NCBI GenBank assembly: GCA_018267625.1
Contig: JAFDYC010000110.1
Coordinates: forward strand, 1 to 64,000
DNA length: 64,000 nucleotides
Source: Bacteroidota bacterium
Lineage (GTDB): Bacteria > Bacteroidota > Bacteroidia > Chitinophagales > Chitinophagaceae
Direction of reading: 5' to 3'
The notes under the pieces are model-generated. The model was not told where the DNA came from. It worked only from the letters and a program-made list of their open reading frames with translations, and did no database searches. How positions within the stretch are numbered: position 1 is the stretch's first letter; each line of letters starts with the position of its first letter. Positions 1-8,859 of the stretch are shown piece after piece. A program made the position numbers and the translations under genes.

Positions 1-2
1 CG

Positions 3-446
3 GCCGTGTACTCCAGCTATCAGTGGTACAAAAACGGAGTCATCATCAATGGGGCTACGAGCAATACCTACACGGCTACGAGCAATGGGCTGTATTCGAT
101 ATGGGTGATGATGCGGGCTGCCGAATGCCAGGACAGCGTCTCCTACGACCTGAAGAACCTGGGCATAGCAGGCGCCGCAGGTGGTAATGTGGAAAGCGTG
201 CAGGTGATGCCCAACCCCGCGCCGGGCGGGCGATTCCACATCTCGTTAGATGCCAGTAAGCCAATGAAAGACCTGCGCGTCAGCATCAGCGACATCACCG
301 GCCGGGAGCTGTGGCAGCATCAATATACCCACCCAGGCAAGCGCTACATTGAAGAAGTCAATCTGGGTGAAGCTGCTAAGGGCATGTACTTCGTGCGCAT
401 CACGGCAGATGGCGAGACCTTCAGCCGAAGGGTGGTGCTGGAGTAG
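3..446 (+). CDS. T9SS type A sorting-domain protein, C-terminal part (5' truncated)
   Basis: The reading frame is open from the first bases of the window, so the true start lies upstream; the GTG at 6 is probably an internal valine. The visible N-terminal part looks like the end of an Ig-like/PKD-type fold (YQWYKNG, then an SNTYTATSNGLYS-type strand pattern). The last ~80 residues form a type A sorting domain of the type IX secretion system: VMPNPAPGGRF entry, SDITGREL turn, GMYFVRI strand and a final RRVVLE. Such proteins cross the outer membrane by T9SS and are released or attached to the surface. The function of the missing part cannot be seen. It converges on ahcY across a shared terminator. 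Confidence 0.85.
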   Translation, partial: AVYSSYQWYKNGVIINGATSNTYTATSNGLYSIWVMMRAAECQDSVSYDLKNLGIAGAAGGNVESVQVMPNPAPGGRFHISLDASKPMKDLRVSISDITGRELWQHQYTHPGKRYIEEVNLGEAAKGMYFVRITADGETFSRRVVLE

Positions 447-510
447 GCTTTTTCACTCGCTGCAAGAAGGCACGGAAGGCTGCTTCGTTATGGAGGCGGC
501 CTTTCGTTTT

Positions 511-596
511 TCCGGGCAAAGCCGAATAGCGAAATATGGCTGAAACGTGCGACGCAACGGATGCTCCATCGGGCTGCAAATGCCGGCTAAAAAAAG
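511..596 (+). repeat. Dispersed intergenic repeat, copy A
   Basis: An ~86-bp element sharing a core GTGCGACGCAACGGA (547-561) and flanks with copies near 23851 and 35485. Shared blocks are TCCGGG at the left (copies A and B), GAAATAT before the core and a CTAAAAAAAG-type right end. It lies directly beyond the terminator of the leftward ahcY gene. By-eye identity between copies A and B is high over the full length; copy C is more diverged. Confidence 0.65.
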
Positions 597-623
597 CTGT
601 CTCAAACCCATGAGACAGCTTTT
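592..623. terminator. Bidirectional intrinsic terminator between convergent genes
   Basis: A perfect 13-bp stem (AAAAGCTGTCTCA / TGAGACAGCTTTT) closes a 6-nt loop AACCCA. A-run on the left and T-run on the right let it work in both directions, ending the truncated T9SS gene (rightward) and ahcY (leftward). Confidence 0.9.
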
Positions 624-646
624 CAAGTATTGATAACAGGGCTGGA

Positions 647-1975
647 TTAATACCGGTAGAAATCGGCTTTGAACGGCCCGTTTTTCGGGATGCCGAGGTA
701 AGCAGCCTGCTCATCGCTGAGCACTTCTAAAACCGCGCCGACCTTGGCCAGGTGCAGCCGGGCTACTTTTTCATCCAGATGCTTGGGCAGCACATAGACG
801 CGGTTTTCGTACTGGCTGTGGTTCGTCCACAGTTCAATTTGTGCGAGGGTCTGGTTGGTGAATGAATTAGACATCACAAACGAAGGGTGCCCGGTGGCGC
901 AACCGAGGTTTACCAGGCGGCCTTCTGCCAGTATGATCACTTCTTTGCCTTCAATATTGTAAAGGTCCACTTGTGGCTTGATGGTGTCTTTCGTGTGGCC
1001 ATAGTTCTTATTGAGCCAGGCCATGTCTATTTCGATATCGAAGTGGCCGATGTTGCAGACGATGGCTTTGTCTTTCATCTTACGGAAATGCTTTTCGGTG
1101 ATGAGGTCGCGGCAGCCAGAGGCGGTGACGATGATGTCGGCTTCCTGCACAGCATCCTCCATTTTCTTCACTTCAAAACCGTCCATAGCAGCCTGTAAGG
1201 CACAGATGGGGTCAATTTCGGTAACGAGTACGCGGGCACCGGCGCCCCTCAGGCTTTCGGCAGAGCCTTTGCCCACATCGCCATAGCCGCCTACGACAGC
1301 CACCTTACCGGCCAGCATCACATCCGTAGCACGGCGGATGGCATCCACCAGCGATTCTTTGCAGCCATACTTGTTGTCGAATTTGCTCTTTGTCACGGAG
1401 TCATTGACGTTGATGGCCGGAATGGGCAGGCTGCCTTTGGCCATGCGCTCATAAAGGCGATGTACGCCGGTGGTCGTCTCTTCAGACAGGCCGCGGACGT
1501 GCTGAACCAGCTCGGGGTATTTGTCGAATACCATGTTGGTCAGGTCGCCGCCATCGTCCAGAATCATATTCAGGGGACGGTCTTCAGCACCAAAGAATAG
1601 GGTTTGTTCGATGCACCAATCGGCTTCCTGCTGGCTTTGGCCTTTCCAGGCATAGACCCCAATTCCTGCGGCGGCAATGGCTGCGGCAGCATGGTCTTGC
1701 GTCGAGAAGATGTTGCAGGAACTCCACTTCACTTCGGCACCCAAGGCTACGAGGGTTTCTATCAGCACGGCAGTCTGAATGGTCATGTGCAGGCAGCCGG
1801 CAATGCGGGCACCTTTGAGAGGTTGTTGACCGGCATACTCGGCACGTAGCGCCATCAGTCCGGGCATTTCTGCTTCAGCGAGGCGGATTTCCTTACGGCC
1901 CCAATCGGCCAGGGAGAGGTCTTTTACTTTATGGGCCAACTTAAAATCAAGCCGCTCGGTGAGGGAATTGCTCAT
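647..1975 (-). CDS. ahcY: Adenosylhomocysteinase (S-adenosyl-L-homocysteine hydrolase)
   Basis: Cytosolic NAD-dependent enzyme that splits S-adenosylhomocysteine into adenosine and homocysteine, closing the methyl cycle. The 442-residue length suits the long bacterial form. Visible family marks are the N-terminal [16 protein letters not shown] block, [14 protein letters not shown], the Rossmann loop [23 protein letters not shown], and the C-terminal [15 protein letters not shown] block ending in KADFYRY. I place the start at the ATG at 1973-1975 ([13 protein letters not shown]), because the longer frame opens with a TTG that overlaps a promoter box. Single-gene unit, convergent with the upstream T9SS gene and ended by the terminator at 592-623. 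Confidence 0.97.
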   Translation of the reverse strand: MSNSLTERLDFKLAHKVKDLSLADWGRKEIRLAEAEMPGLMALRAEYAGQQPLKGARIAGCLHMTIQTAVLIETLVALGAEVKWSSCNIFSTQDHAAAAIAAAGIGVYAWKGQSQQEADWCIEQTLFFGAEDRPLNMILDDGGDLTNMVFDKYPELVQHVRGLSEETTTGVHRLYERMAKGSLPIPAINVNDSVTKSKFDNKYGCKESLVDAIRRATDVMLAGKVAVVGGYGDVGKGSAESLRGAGARVLVTEIDPICALQAAMDGFEVKKMEDAVQEADIIVTASGCRDLITEKHFRKMKDKAIVCNIGHFDIEIDMAWLNKNYGHTKDTIKPQVDLYNIEGKEVIILAEGRLVNLGCATGHPSFVMSNSFTNQTLAQIELWTNHSQYENRVYVLPKHLDEKVARLHLAKVGAVLEVLSDEQAAYLGIPKNGPFKADFYRY

Positions 1976-1996
1976 AGGGAGAAAATTTTGGAAGCG

Positions 1997-2004
1997 CAAA
2001 TTTA
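1997..2004 (-). promoter_or_regulatory. Bacteroidota-type -7 box upstream of ahcY
   Basis: TAAATTTG on the minus strand matches the Bacteroidota -7 consensus TAnnTTTG exactly and lies 21 nt before the ahcY start. I see no clear TTG at the -33 position, so it is a one-box assignment. Confidence 0.5.
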
Positions 2005-2181
2005 CCAGCTCAGGAAGTTCTGCTCTGCCTTTGTAAAACTTTGGGAGGACCTTCTGTAATTGCCGGTGTTTTAGCGAAAGGAAATTTGAAATTTTCCTAT
2101 CCCGTTATGCTTCTGGGAGCTCAGAGGCGCAAGCAAGGGCCGGGATGAACAGGCTCAGGCTTTTTTCTCTTTTTTGTAGGG

Positions 2182-4308
2182 TTAATCACCTTGCACCATA
2201 TCCAAAAAATCTTCTTCACTCAGGATAGAAACGCTACCCAGTTTTCGGGCTTTTTCCAGTTTGCTGCCCGCATCGGAACCCACCACGAGGTAGTTGAGTT
2301 TGCTGCTGACACCGGAAAGGATGCTGCCGCCTTTGGCCTCGGCCATGGCTTCGGCCTCACTGCGTTTGAGCTTTGAAAGGGTACCGGTAAACAGGAATGT
2401 CTTACCGCTGAAAGCACCTTCCGAAACCTGCATGGCCTTCTGATCGTTTGCCAGGTTGAGACCAGCCATTTCCAGCGCATCAAGAGTCGCTCTGGTTTCG
2501 CTGCGGCGGAAAAAGTGTGTAGCCGAAGCTGCCACTTTGGGGCCAATATCTTCCAGCGTGATGAAGCGGTCTTCATCCCATTCATAGAACTCACGAATGT
2601 GGCTCACGGCCTGGGCCAGCGTCTTTGCTGTTGTCTCGCCCACATGCCGGATGCCGAGGCCGAATATGAGGCGGGCCAGAGGCTGCGACTTTGACTTTTC
2701 GAGGGCTGCTTGCAGGTTGGTGACTGATTTTTCGCCGAAGCCTTCCAGCGTAGCAACGCGCTCCCATTCGATGTGATACAGGCCTGGGATGTCTTTCAGA
2801 ATATCCAATGCACAAAACTTTTTCACGTTGCTCTCGCCCATGCCGCGTATGTCCATGGCATCTTTCGAACAAAAGTGGATGATACGCTCCTGCACCTGTG
2901 CCGGGCAGGCAATATTGATGCAACGCCACACGGCCTCATCCTCCTGTCGTTCCAGGTTATGTCCACATTCAGGGCAATTAGAAGGGTAAACTATTTCCAC
3001 CTCGCTGCCGTCGCGCATTTCAGCCAGGGGCTTCACGATGTAAGGAATCACATCACCGGCACGTTCCACCAATACCGTATCGCCCACCCGCAGGTCTTTC
3101 TCCCGAATCACATCTTCATTGAACAACGACACCGAGCTAACGGTAACACCACCAATAGGCACAGGGTCAATCTTCGCAACCGGAGTTACCGATCCCGTGC
3201 GCCCCACGCTGAAGACAACCTGGCGGAGCTTGCTGGTGGCTTGCCGTGCTGCCAGCTTGTAGGCCACAGCCCAGCGGGGATGGTGTGCCGTCATGCCCAG
3301 TTTTTCCTGCAAGGCAAAATCATTCACCTTAATGACGAGGCCATCCACTTCAAAGGGGAGCGAGTCGCGGCGCAGGGAGAAGCCTTCGCAATAGGCAATC
3401 ACATCGTCTATGTGCCGGAACAGGTGCATTTCTCCGGCAGGAGTGGGAAAGCCTAATGCAGCCAGGTTTTGAATGGTATGGAAATGGTCATTGGCTGCTC
3501 CGATAGAGGTTGAATCATCGGACAAACGGGTTTCGAATAAGCTTGCAGGAATCCGCTCCAGCTCTGAGACATGATAGAGTACGGCACTGAGTCTTCGCTG
3601 GCTCACTTCGGCAGGGTCCAGCATTCGAAGGGTGCCGCTGGCTGCATTGCGCGGGTTCGCTAAGGGTGCTAGTCCTTCCGCCATCCGCCGTGCGTTATTA
3701 TCCGCAAAAATGTCTTTATGTATGACGGCTTCGCCCCGGATTTCAATCTGGTGGATGCCCAACTTTGAAAAGGGCGCCGAGAGTGGAATGGAGCGTATCT
3801 GCCGCACATTCGCGGTGATGTCTTCGCCCATGATGCCATCGCCCCGGGTAGCCCCGCGCAGCAGTTGGTCGTTTTCATAGATCAAGGAGATGGAAGCCCC
3901 GTCATACTTAGGTTCCACACAATATTCAATCACTTCCTGTGCTCCGGCTCCGGCCCGCACCTTCCGGTCCCAGTCGCGCAGGTCTTCGGCATTGTAGGTG
4001 TTTTCCAGCGACAGCATCGGAACCAGATGGGACACGGTAGGGAAACGTTCTGACAGGCCTTTGGCCACGCGCTGTGTGGGGGAATCCGGAGTGCTGTTTC
4101 CTGGGAAACGGGCCTCTAATGCCTGCAACTTCTTGAACAGGGTGTCATATTCGAAGTCGGCCAGGGCAGGGTCGCTCTGCACATAATAGCGCCAGTCGGC
4201 CCAGCGCAAAACGGCGGCCAGGCGAGGCATTAGCCCGGGAGCATTTTCGGCCTCAAGCAGGTCCTTTGCGTCTTGAAAAAGCAGTTGTTGCTGCGCTGCT
4301 GCGTACAT
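2182..4308 (-). CDS. ligA: NAD-dependent DNA ligase
   Basis: Seals nicks during replication and repair using NAD+. The 708-residue protein has the full LigA layout: an N-terminal Ia domain, the adenylation domain with catalytic lysine K134 in EPKYDGAS, GATRGDG and the GEAV motif, an OB fold, a four-cysteine zinc finger (CPECG ... CINIAC), helix-hairpin-helix repeats (FGLGIRHVGETTA) and a C-terminal BRCT domain (FLFTGTLSKLKRSEAE). The frame is open for another 77 residues upstream, but that stretch is unlike LigA and runs through the divergent pdxA start. The ATG at 4306-4308 (MYAAAQQQLLF) is therefore chosen. Confidence 0.97.
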   Translation of the reverse strand: MYAAAQQQLLFQDAKDLLEAENAPGLMPRLAAVLRWADWRYYVQSDPALADFEYDTLFKKLQALEARFPGNSTPDSPTQRVAKGLSERFPTVSHLVPMLSLENTYNAEDLRDWDRKVRAGAGAQEVIEYCVEPKYDGASISLIYENDQLLRGATRGDGIMGEDITANVRQIRSIPLSAPFSKLGIHQIEIRGEAVIHKDIFADNNARRMAEGLAPLANPRNAASGTLRMLDPAEVSQRRLSAVLYHVSELERIPASLFETRLSDDSTSIGAANDHFHTIQNLAALGFPTPAGEMHLFRHIDDVIAYCEGFSLRRDSLPFEVDGLVIKVNDFALQEKLGMTAHHPRWAVAYKLAARQATSKLRQVVFSVGRTGSVTPVAKIDPVPIGGVTVSSVSLFNEDVIREKDLRVGDTVLVERAGDVIPYIVKPLAEMRDGSEVEIVYPSNCPECGHNLERQEDEAVWRCINIACPAQVQERIIHFCSKDAMDIRGMGESNVKKFCALDILKDIPGLYHIEWERVATLEGFGEKSVTNLQAALEKSKSQPLARLIFGLGIRHVGETTAKTLAQAVSHIREFYEWDEDRFITLEDIGPKVAASATHFFRRSETRATLDALEMAGLNLANDQKAMQVSEGAFSGKTFLFTGTLSKLKRSEAEAMAEAKGGSILSGVSSKLNYLVVGSDAGSKLEKARKLGSVSILSEEDFLDMVQGD

Positions 4309-4362
4309 GTGGTAAAAGTAGCGCGGCAGCAGCCCTGAGTGAATCGGGCCTACTTTTACGCC
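4309..4362. promoter_or_regulatory. Divergent ligA/pdxA promoter region with mirrored boxes
   Basis: Only 54 bp separate the two start codons. A TACTTTTAC box occurs on each strand just before each gene: 4312-4320 on the minus strand for ligA and 4351-4359 on the plus strand for pdxA. Both fit TAnnTTT(G/A). About 30 bp lie between the boxes, so upstream promoter elements of the two genes must overlap. Confidence 0.5.
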
Positions 4363-5412
4363 ATGAGCAATAAGCCCAGAATCGGTATTTCCATCGGCGA
4401 CACAAATGGCATAGGACCGGAAGTAATTGCAAAGTGTTTTTCCGACCAGCGGATGTTGCAGCGTTGCACTCCGGTAGTGTTTGCTTCGGGACGTTTTATG
4501 GAGCTGTTTCAGTCCTTTTTGGCTGAGACTCCGATTCATGTAACCAGAGATTTTTCACAGCTTAATGAAGATGCATTAAACGTTTTTGCCTGCTGGGATG
4601 AAGAAGTGCCTTTACAACCGGGCATCCTCAATGAACTTGGCGGAAAGTATGCGATACGCTCCCTGATGGTAGCCACTCAATGCCTCAAAGATGCTGAGGT
4701 GGATGTGCTGGTGACCGCACCCATACATAAGGCCAATACCCATCTGCCGGATTTCCCTTTCACCGGGCATACCCCTTTTCTCAAAGAAAAATTCGGTGCC
4801 AAAGATGTGCTGATGTTGCTCTGCAACAACCGCCTTCGGGTAGCCTTGGCGACAGAACATGTACCTGTTCAGGAAGTATCATCGCGCATCACGGCTGAGT
4901 TATTACAAAGCAAGCTGAGCCTGCTTCGGGATACGCTTGTGAAAGATTTTTCGATTGAAAGGCCCCGAATTGCCGTGCTGGGACTTAACCCGCATTCCGG
5001 TGATGAAGGCCAAATAGGCCGGGAAGAAATAGAAGTCATTCGCCCTTTGCTGGAACAATTGCGCGACCAAGGCCAGCTCATTTTCGGCACTTACAGTGCG
5101 GATGCCTTTTTTGCCCGCGGCCATTACCAGCATTTCGATGCCGTGTTGGCCATGTATCACGACCAGGGCCTGATACCCTTCAAAACATTGGCAGATGGTG
5201 ATGGAGTCAATTTCACAGCCGGTCTTCCCGTGATTCGTTGTTCGCCCGACCACGGTACAGCCTTCGATATTGCGGGTCAGGGTATCGCCGACCCTTCTTC
5301 ATTCCGGGAGGCCGTGTTTATGGCTATTGACCTTTGGCGCAACCGTCGCGACTATCTGGAGGCAACGGCCAACCCCCTACAGCGGGGAAAGTTGCAAAAG
5401 GAAAGACATTGA
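4363..5412 (+). CDS. pdxA: 4-hydroxythreonine-4-phosphate dehydrogenase
   Basis: Oxidises 4-phosphohydroxy-L-threonine in the DXP-dependent pyridoxal phosphate pathway; cytosolic and metal dependent. The 349-residue protein opens with RIGISIGDTNGIGPEVI. The three metal-ligand histidines are visible in FTGHTPFL, AMYHDQGLIPFK and RCSPDHGTAFDIAG, and substrate residues lie in GLNPHSGDEGQIG. The start is the ATG at 4363 (MSNKPRIG); the eight codons before it are the divergent promoter. The gene stands alone, with terC 71 bp downstream in the same direction. Confidence 0.96.
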   Translation: MSNKPRIGISIGDTNGIGPEVIAKCFSDQRMLQRCTPVVFASGRFMELFQSFLAETPIHVTRDFSQLNEDALNVFACWDEEVPLQPGILNELGGKYAIRSLMVATQCLKDAEVDVLVTAPIHKANTHLPDFPFTGHTPFLKEKFGAKDVLMLLCNNRLRVALATEHVPVQEVSSRITAELLQSKLSLLRDTLVKDFSIERPRIAVLGLNPHSGDEGQIGREEIEVIRPLLEQLRDQGQLIFGTYSADAFFARGHYQHFDAVLAMYHDQGLIPFKTLADGDGVNFTAGLPVIRCSPDHGTAFDIAGQGIADPSSFREAVFMAIDLWRNRRDYLEATANPLQRGKLQKERH

Positions 5413-5483
5413 TATGTGCTAGGATGCCCCTTACACGGGACGTATCTGCAGAATTTTGAAACTTCCTATTTTCTTCCTGCCTG

Positions 5484-6359
5484 ATGATTGAATCTTTCCA
5501 CGAACTGATTGCCCAAATAGCGAACAAGCCCTTGGGTGCACTCAGTGTTGTTGCAAACCTCATCATCATTGAAAGCCTGCTCTCGGTGGACAATGCTGCC
5601 GTGCTGGCCACCATGGTACTCGACCTGCCGAAAGACCAAAGACCCAAGGCTCTGCGTTATGGCTTGCTGGGAGCCTATGTATTTCGGGGCATTGCCTTAT
5701 TGTTTGCTGCCCTGCTCATCAGTATCTGGTGGGTGAAGCCCTTGGGTGGCTTTTATCTGCTCTGGCTTGCCGGGCGTTACTTTTTCAGGAAAGCGCAGCA
5801 ACGAAAGTTGCAAACTCCCGATGAGGAATTGCGGGAAAAGAAGCAAAGCTGGCTCTACCAAAAAACCTTGGGCGTACTTGGACCTTTTTGGGCTACGGTG
5901 GCTATGGTGGAACTGATGGACATAGCCTTCTCTATTGACAACGTCATTGCAGCAAATGCATACAGCCGCAACATCATCCTCATTTGGGTCGGTGTGTTTA
6001 TTGGCATCTTAGCTATGCGCTTTGTAGCTCAGAGCTTCGTGAAACTGATGGAACGGTATCCTTTCCTGGAGGCTTGTGCCTATTGCGTGATTGCTCTTCT
6101 GGGAATTAAGCTGACACTGGCAGGCATTTCCCACTTTCAGCCCTGTAGTCGCTTTGCCTTATTTATGGAAGGGCCGATAGATTGCCTGGCTTCTCAAGGT
6201 AAAAGCCTCCCTACCGGGGAGCATCCGCAGGTCTGGGGCGATGTGCTGACTTCGGGCCTGAGCTTAGCCATATTTTTTATTCCGGTGCTGAGTTCCATTT
6301 TGTTTAACTGGCCCCATCACGGGAAGGGGAGCCGGGATCAAGAAGAAAGGTTGCGCTAA
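5484..6359 (+). CDS. TerC family integral membrane protein
   Basis: A 291-residue polytopic membrane protein with about seven hydrophobic segments. The TerC signature occurs twice: ESLLSVDNAAVLATMV near the N-terminus and ELMDIAFSIDNVIAANAY in the second half. The acidic SxDN motifs within membrane helices are typical of the family, whose better studied members (Alx/YkoY type) export manganese or load exported metalloenzymes. The cytoplasmic loop between helices is charged (KAQQRKLQTPDEELREKK). I see no metal riboswitch in the 71 bp upstream. The exact substrate in this organism is not known. Confidence 0.88.
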   Translation: MIESFHELIAQIANKPLGALSVVANLIIIESLLSVDNAAVLATMVLDLPKDQRPKALRYGLLGAYVFRGIALLFAALLISIWWVKPLGGFYLLWLAGRYFFRKAQQRKLQTPDEELREKKQSWLYQKTLGVLGPFWATVAMVELMDIAFSIDNVIAANAYSRNIILIWVGVFIGILAMRFVAQSFVKLMERYPFLEACAYCVIALLGIKLTLAGISHFQPCSRFALFMEGPIDCLASQGKSLPTGEHPQVWGDVLTSGLSLAIFFIPVLSSILFNWPHHGKGSRDQEERLR

Positions 6360-6643
6360 TTCGCTTTAGGTGCAATAAAGACTATTCAGGAGTGAAGCAT
6401 GCACCAAGGCTCTTCTTTTCATTAGGCTATTATTTAGTTGCCTGAATCAGGGTGCATTCAAAAAAGAATTTCAGTAGAAAATCTCCTACCCGTCCATGGG
6501 GAAATTTGTTTAAGACCACGATGGGCTTAGGTGGATAATTGATAGAAGCTATTGCCCAATATTAAAAAGACAAAAAGCACCTGTAACCTTTTTGCCTGCC
6601 GGCGACTCTATTGATGTATCGTACACCTAAAAAAACACAGATT

Positions 6644-7183
6644 ATGATTCCTATTAAGACACCCATTAAATGGATGGGTACTTTGGCATTAGTCAGCCTT
6701 TTCCTGGTACCCACGGCAGAAGCACAGAAAACAAAACTGACTGATCCGGAGATTGCATCTATCGCGGTAACAGCGAACCAAATTGATGTCAACTACGGTA
6801 AGATTGCACTGAAAAAAAGCCATAATGCAGACATTAGAACGTTTGCAGAAACGATGGTTCGCGACCATGAAGGCGTCATCAAACAAGCTGTTGAACTGGC
6901 TAACAAATTGCACGTGACCCCTAAGACCAATGCAATGACGAAAAGCTTGCTGAACGGTGAAAAGAAGACCACCAAAATGCTGAACAGTAAATCAGGCAAA
7001 GCCTTCGATAAAGCATATGCTGAGAATGAAGCTGCGTACCACGATGCGGTGATCAGTGCGATAAAGACTAAGCTGATACCAGACTGTCACAATGCCGAAT
7101 TAAAAGGCTTGCTGACGAGTGTCATGCCCGTGCTGGAACATCACCTGCACATGGCCAAAGAAATGGCCGCTAAGTTTAAATAA
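6644..7183 (+). CDS. DUF4142 domain-containing exported protein
   Basis: A 179-residue protein with an N-terminal signal peptide (hydrophobic MGTLALVSLFLV, then AEAQ), so it is exported. The rest is a helical, ferritin-like DUF4142 domain: IASIAVTANQIDVNYGKIAL, AETMVRDHEGVIKQ, and a C-terminal MPVLEHHLHMAKEMA with a histidine pair. Members of this family are common in Bacteroidota beside stress genes, but their role is not established. The ATG at 6644 gives the best signal peptide; TTG 6611 and ATG 6614 are in frame but add a polar leader. The cupredoxin lipoprotein and an ECF sigma factor follow, suggesting an envelope stress role (inference). Confidence 0.85.
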   Translation: MIPIKTPIKWMGTLALVSLFLVPTAEAQKTKLTDPEIASIAVTANQIDVNYGKIALKKSHNADIRTFAETMVRDHEGVIKQAVELANKLHVTPKTNAMTKSLLNGEKKTTKMLNSKSGKAFDKAYAENEAAYHDAVISAIKTKLIPDCHNAELKGLLTSVMPVLEHHLHMAKEMAAKFK

Positions 7184-7215
7184 TCCGGAGAAAGGCTCTT
7201 GGTGTTTGGATATAT

Positions 7216-7245
7216 CAATGTGCGGGGCCCTTCCCCCGCACATTG
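7216..7245. terminator. Strong hairpin after the DUF4142 gene
   Basis: A perfect 12-bp GC-rich stem (CAATGTGCGGGG / CCCCGCACATTG) with a 6-nt loop, 32 bp after the stop codon. There is no T-run behind it, so it may end transcription weakly or protect the mRNA 3' end. Confidence 0.55.
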
Positions 7246-7401
7246 CTTGAGCCCTATTGCCTCCGCACACCTACGCCCCCTGATTGCTCCAATACAAACG
7301 CTTCCCTTCAAGAGGTTAATGGGAAGGATTACCAAAGACAGGTTTCAGCTTTTCAAAAAAGATAATATTCCGCGATGCCTATTATGAACAAACCACACTT
7401 A

Positions 7402-7788
7402 ATGAATAAGACGAAATACACTACCCTGGGACTGGCGCTTTCTGCTATGCTGTTTTCTGCATGTTCAGGCAATTCAAGCCAGCAAGTAGCCCATCCGGCA
7501 GACACGGGGACAACAGTCAATACCCAGTTGCCCGCTGCGCCTCATACAGATACCATTGAGATAAAAGGAATGGCCTTTAACCCCGGTGAGCTGACCATAT
7601 CAAAAGGAGATTCAATTTTTTGGATTAACCATGATATAGTGGCTCATAATGTGACTCAGTTCCCCCAGGGACATTGGAAATCTCCCTTACTGCAACCCGG
7701 CGACCATTTTATCCAGGCATTTGATGACAGCGCCAGCTATTATTGCAGCATTCATCCTACCATGCGGGGGAAGTTTCTAATAAAATAA
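7402..7788 (+). CDS. Cupredoxin (plastocyanin/azurin-like) lipoprotein
   Basis: A 128-residue protein with a lipoprotein signal peptide: short basic start MNKTKYTT, hydrophobic core and lipobox FSAC with Cys21 as lipidation site. After a Ser/Thr/Pro-rich linker comes a single cupredoxin domain with the type 1 copper ligands: His in IVAHNVT, then Cys, His and Met in YYCSIHPTMRG. It is probably an envelope electron carrier or copper-binding protein facing the periplasm. In-frame ATGs at 7375 and 7384 are possible, but 7402 gives the most typical signal peptide length. It ends just before a good terminator at 7827. Confidence 0.88.
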   Translation: MNKTKYTTLGLALSAMLFSACSGNSSQQVAHPADTGTTVNTQLPAAPHTDTIEIKGMAFNPGELTISKGDSIFWINHDIVAHNVTQFPQGHWKSPLLQPGDHFIQAFDDSASYYCSIHPTMRGKFLIK

Positions 7789-7826
7789 GCAGAAGGTTTT
7801 CTCCAACCATATTCAGATTCAATTAT

Positions 7827-7850
7827 GAGGTTGCCTGTTTGGGCAGCCTC
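7827..7850 (+). terminator. Intrinsic terminator of the cupredoxin gene
   Basis: Nine-bp stem GAGGTTGCC / GGCAGCCTC with one G-U pair and a 6-nt loop, followed by ATTTTATTATTG. Confidence 0.75.
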
Positions 7851-8173
7851 ATTTTATTATTGAAATCATTTTAGCAGGCTGAAGGTTCCGGCCTTGAAGA
7901 AACGTTCGTTGCAGCCCGATTTGAACTTGATTTAGCATCGTAAACTTCAGGGGCATCGCTTCTGTGTGCTTCCGCCCATAAATTCTTAATACGGGGCTAA
8001 TTGCCTCAAAATGAAAATCCCCCATGCCTGGGAACTGTAAATTCCTATTGGTGGCTGCAATGCACCGGATTCCCGACTAGGAGCAATAAAAGAAATAGCT
8101 CTATCAAAGCTTTAAAGACAATGGCATCCTTTTTTAGGCAAAAGAAGCAATCTATAGGGCAACCATATTCATC
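7851..8173. other. Gene-free spacer before the ECF sigma factor gene
   Basis: About 320 bp with no credible reading frame, RNA gene or strong hairpin. It must hold the promoter of the sigma factor gene. The last 70 bp are A/T-rich, but I cannot assign a specific promoter there. Confidence 0.5.
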
Positions 8174-8803
8174 ATGAATCATCCATCTGCTGATGCAACA
8201 GAGTCAATCCAGATAAAAGAAATTATCTCCAAAATCTTGAACGGCAAGTCCGATTTGTACAAAGAAGTAGTCAGCAGGTACGATAAGTACTTATACAAGA
8301 TTGGCCGATCCTATGGTTACAACCACCAAAGCACAGAAGACTTAATGCAGGATGCGTTTGTGAATGCCTACATCCATTTAAACAGTTTCAAAGGGGAAGC
8401 AACATTTAAGACCTGGCTGGTGCAAATCATGCTTCATGAATGTGACCATAAAAAGCGCCATTCAACTTGCCGTTTAGAAATTTATTCAGCCATGCAGCCC
8501 GGGGAATATCCCGAACCCCCATTTACCCATTCAAGAACTGTGGATGAAATTGTCAGCAATCATGAACTGAAAAGCAACATCAATAAGGCCCTTGCAGCGA
8601 TTCCGGAGAAATACCGTAGTGTATTTATTTTTCTCAAAATGAAAGGCTACTCGGTACACCAAACGGCTCATTTCTTAGGTATTTCTGAGTCAAACGTAAA
8701 AACGCGTCTCTTCCGGGCTAAGTCCATGTTGCGGGACAAGTTATACCGGGCATATCCCCGTATTCCTGCACCACATACTGCCCCCTTTATTAAGGCTGCT
8801 TAA
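8174..8803 (+). CDS. RNA polymerase ECF-type sigma factor
   Basis: A 209-residue sigma-70 family protein. Region 2 spans about residues 25-100: the core-binding helix includes STEDLMQDAFVNAYIHL, then FKGEATFKTWLVQIMLHECDHKKR. Region 4 spans about 130-185 and has the ECF helix-turn-helix pattern IPEKYRSVFIFLKMKGYS then LGISESNVKTRLFRAKSML. No anti-sigma factor gene lies next to it; dcd follows from its own promoter. Regulation may therefore occur through transcription or a distant partner. Its position behind the DUF4142 and cupredoxin genes suggests they may be targets (inference). Confidence 0.93.
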   Translation: MNHPSADATESIQIKEIISKILNGKSDLYKEVVSRYDKYLYKIGRSYGYNHQSTEDLMQDAFVNAYIHLNSFKGEATFKTWLVQIMLHECDHKKRHSTCRLEIYSAMQPGEYPEPPFTHSRTVDEIVSNHELKSNINKALAAIPEKYRSVFIFLKMKGYSVHQTAHFLGISESNVKTRLFRAKSMLRDKLYRAYPRIPAPHTAPFIKAA

Positions 8804-8844
8804 CCCCAAAAGCGGGCAGTATGCACCCATCGCTTTGCCGCACC

Positions 8845-8852
8845 TACATTTG
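8845..8852 (+). promoter_or_regulatory. -7 box upstream of dcd
   Basis: TACATTTG, an exact TAnnTTTG match, ends 7 nt before the dcd start codon, so the transcript would have almost no leader. Confidence 0.5.
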
Positions 8853-8859
8853 CGCCGCT

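Noticed and set aside
2773-3456. 227-codon rightward frame opposite ligA
   Set aside because: Antisense shadow; ligA codes for a clear full-length enzyme over the same bases.
4309-4539. 77-residue N-terminal extension of ligA
   Set aside because: The extension does not resemble LigA and would overlap the divergent pdxA coding region; the ATG at 4308 with its promoter box fits better.
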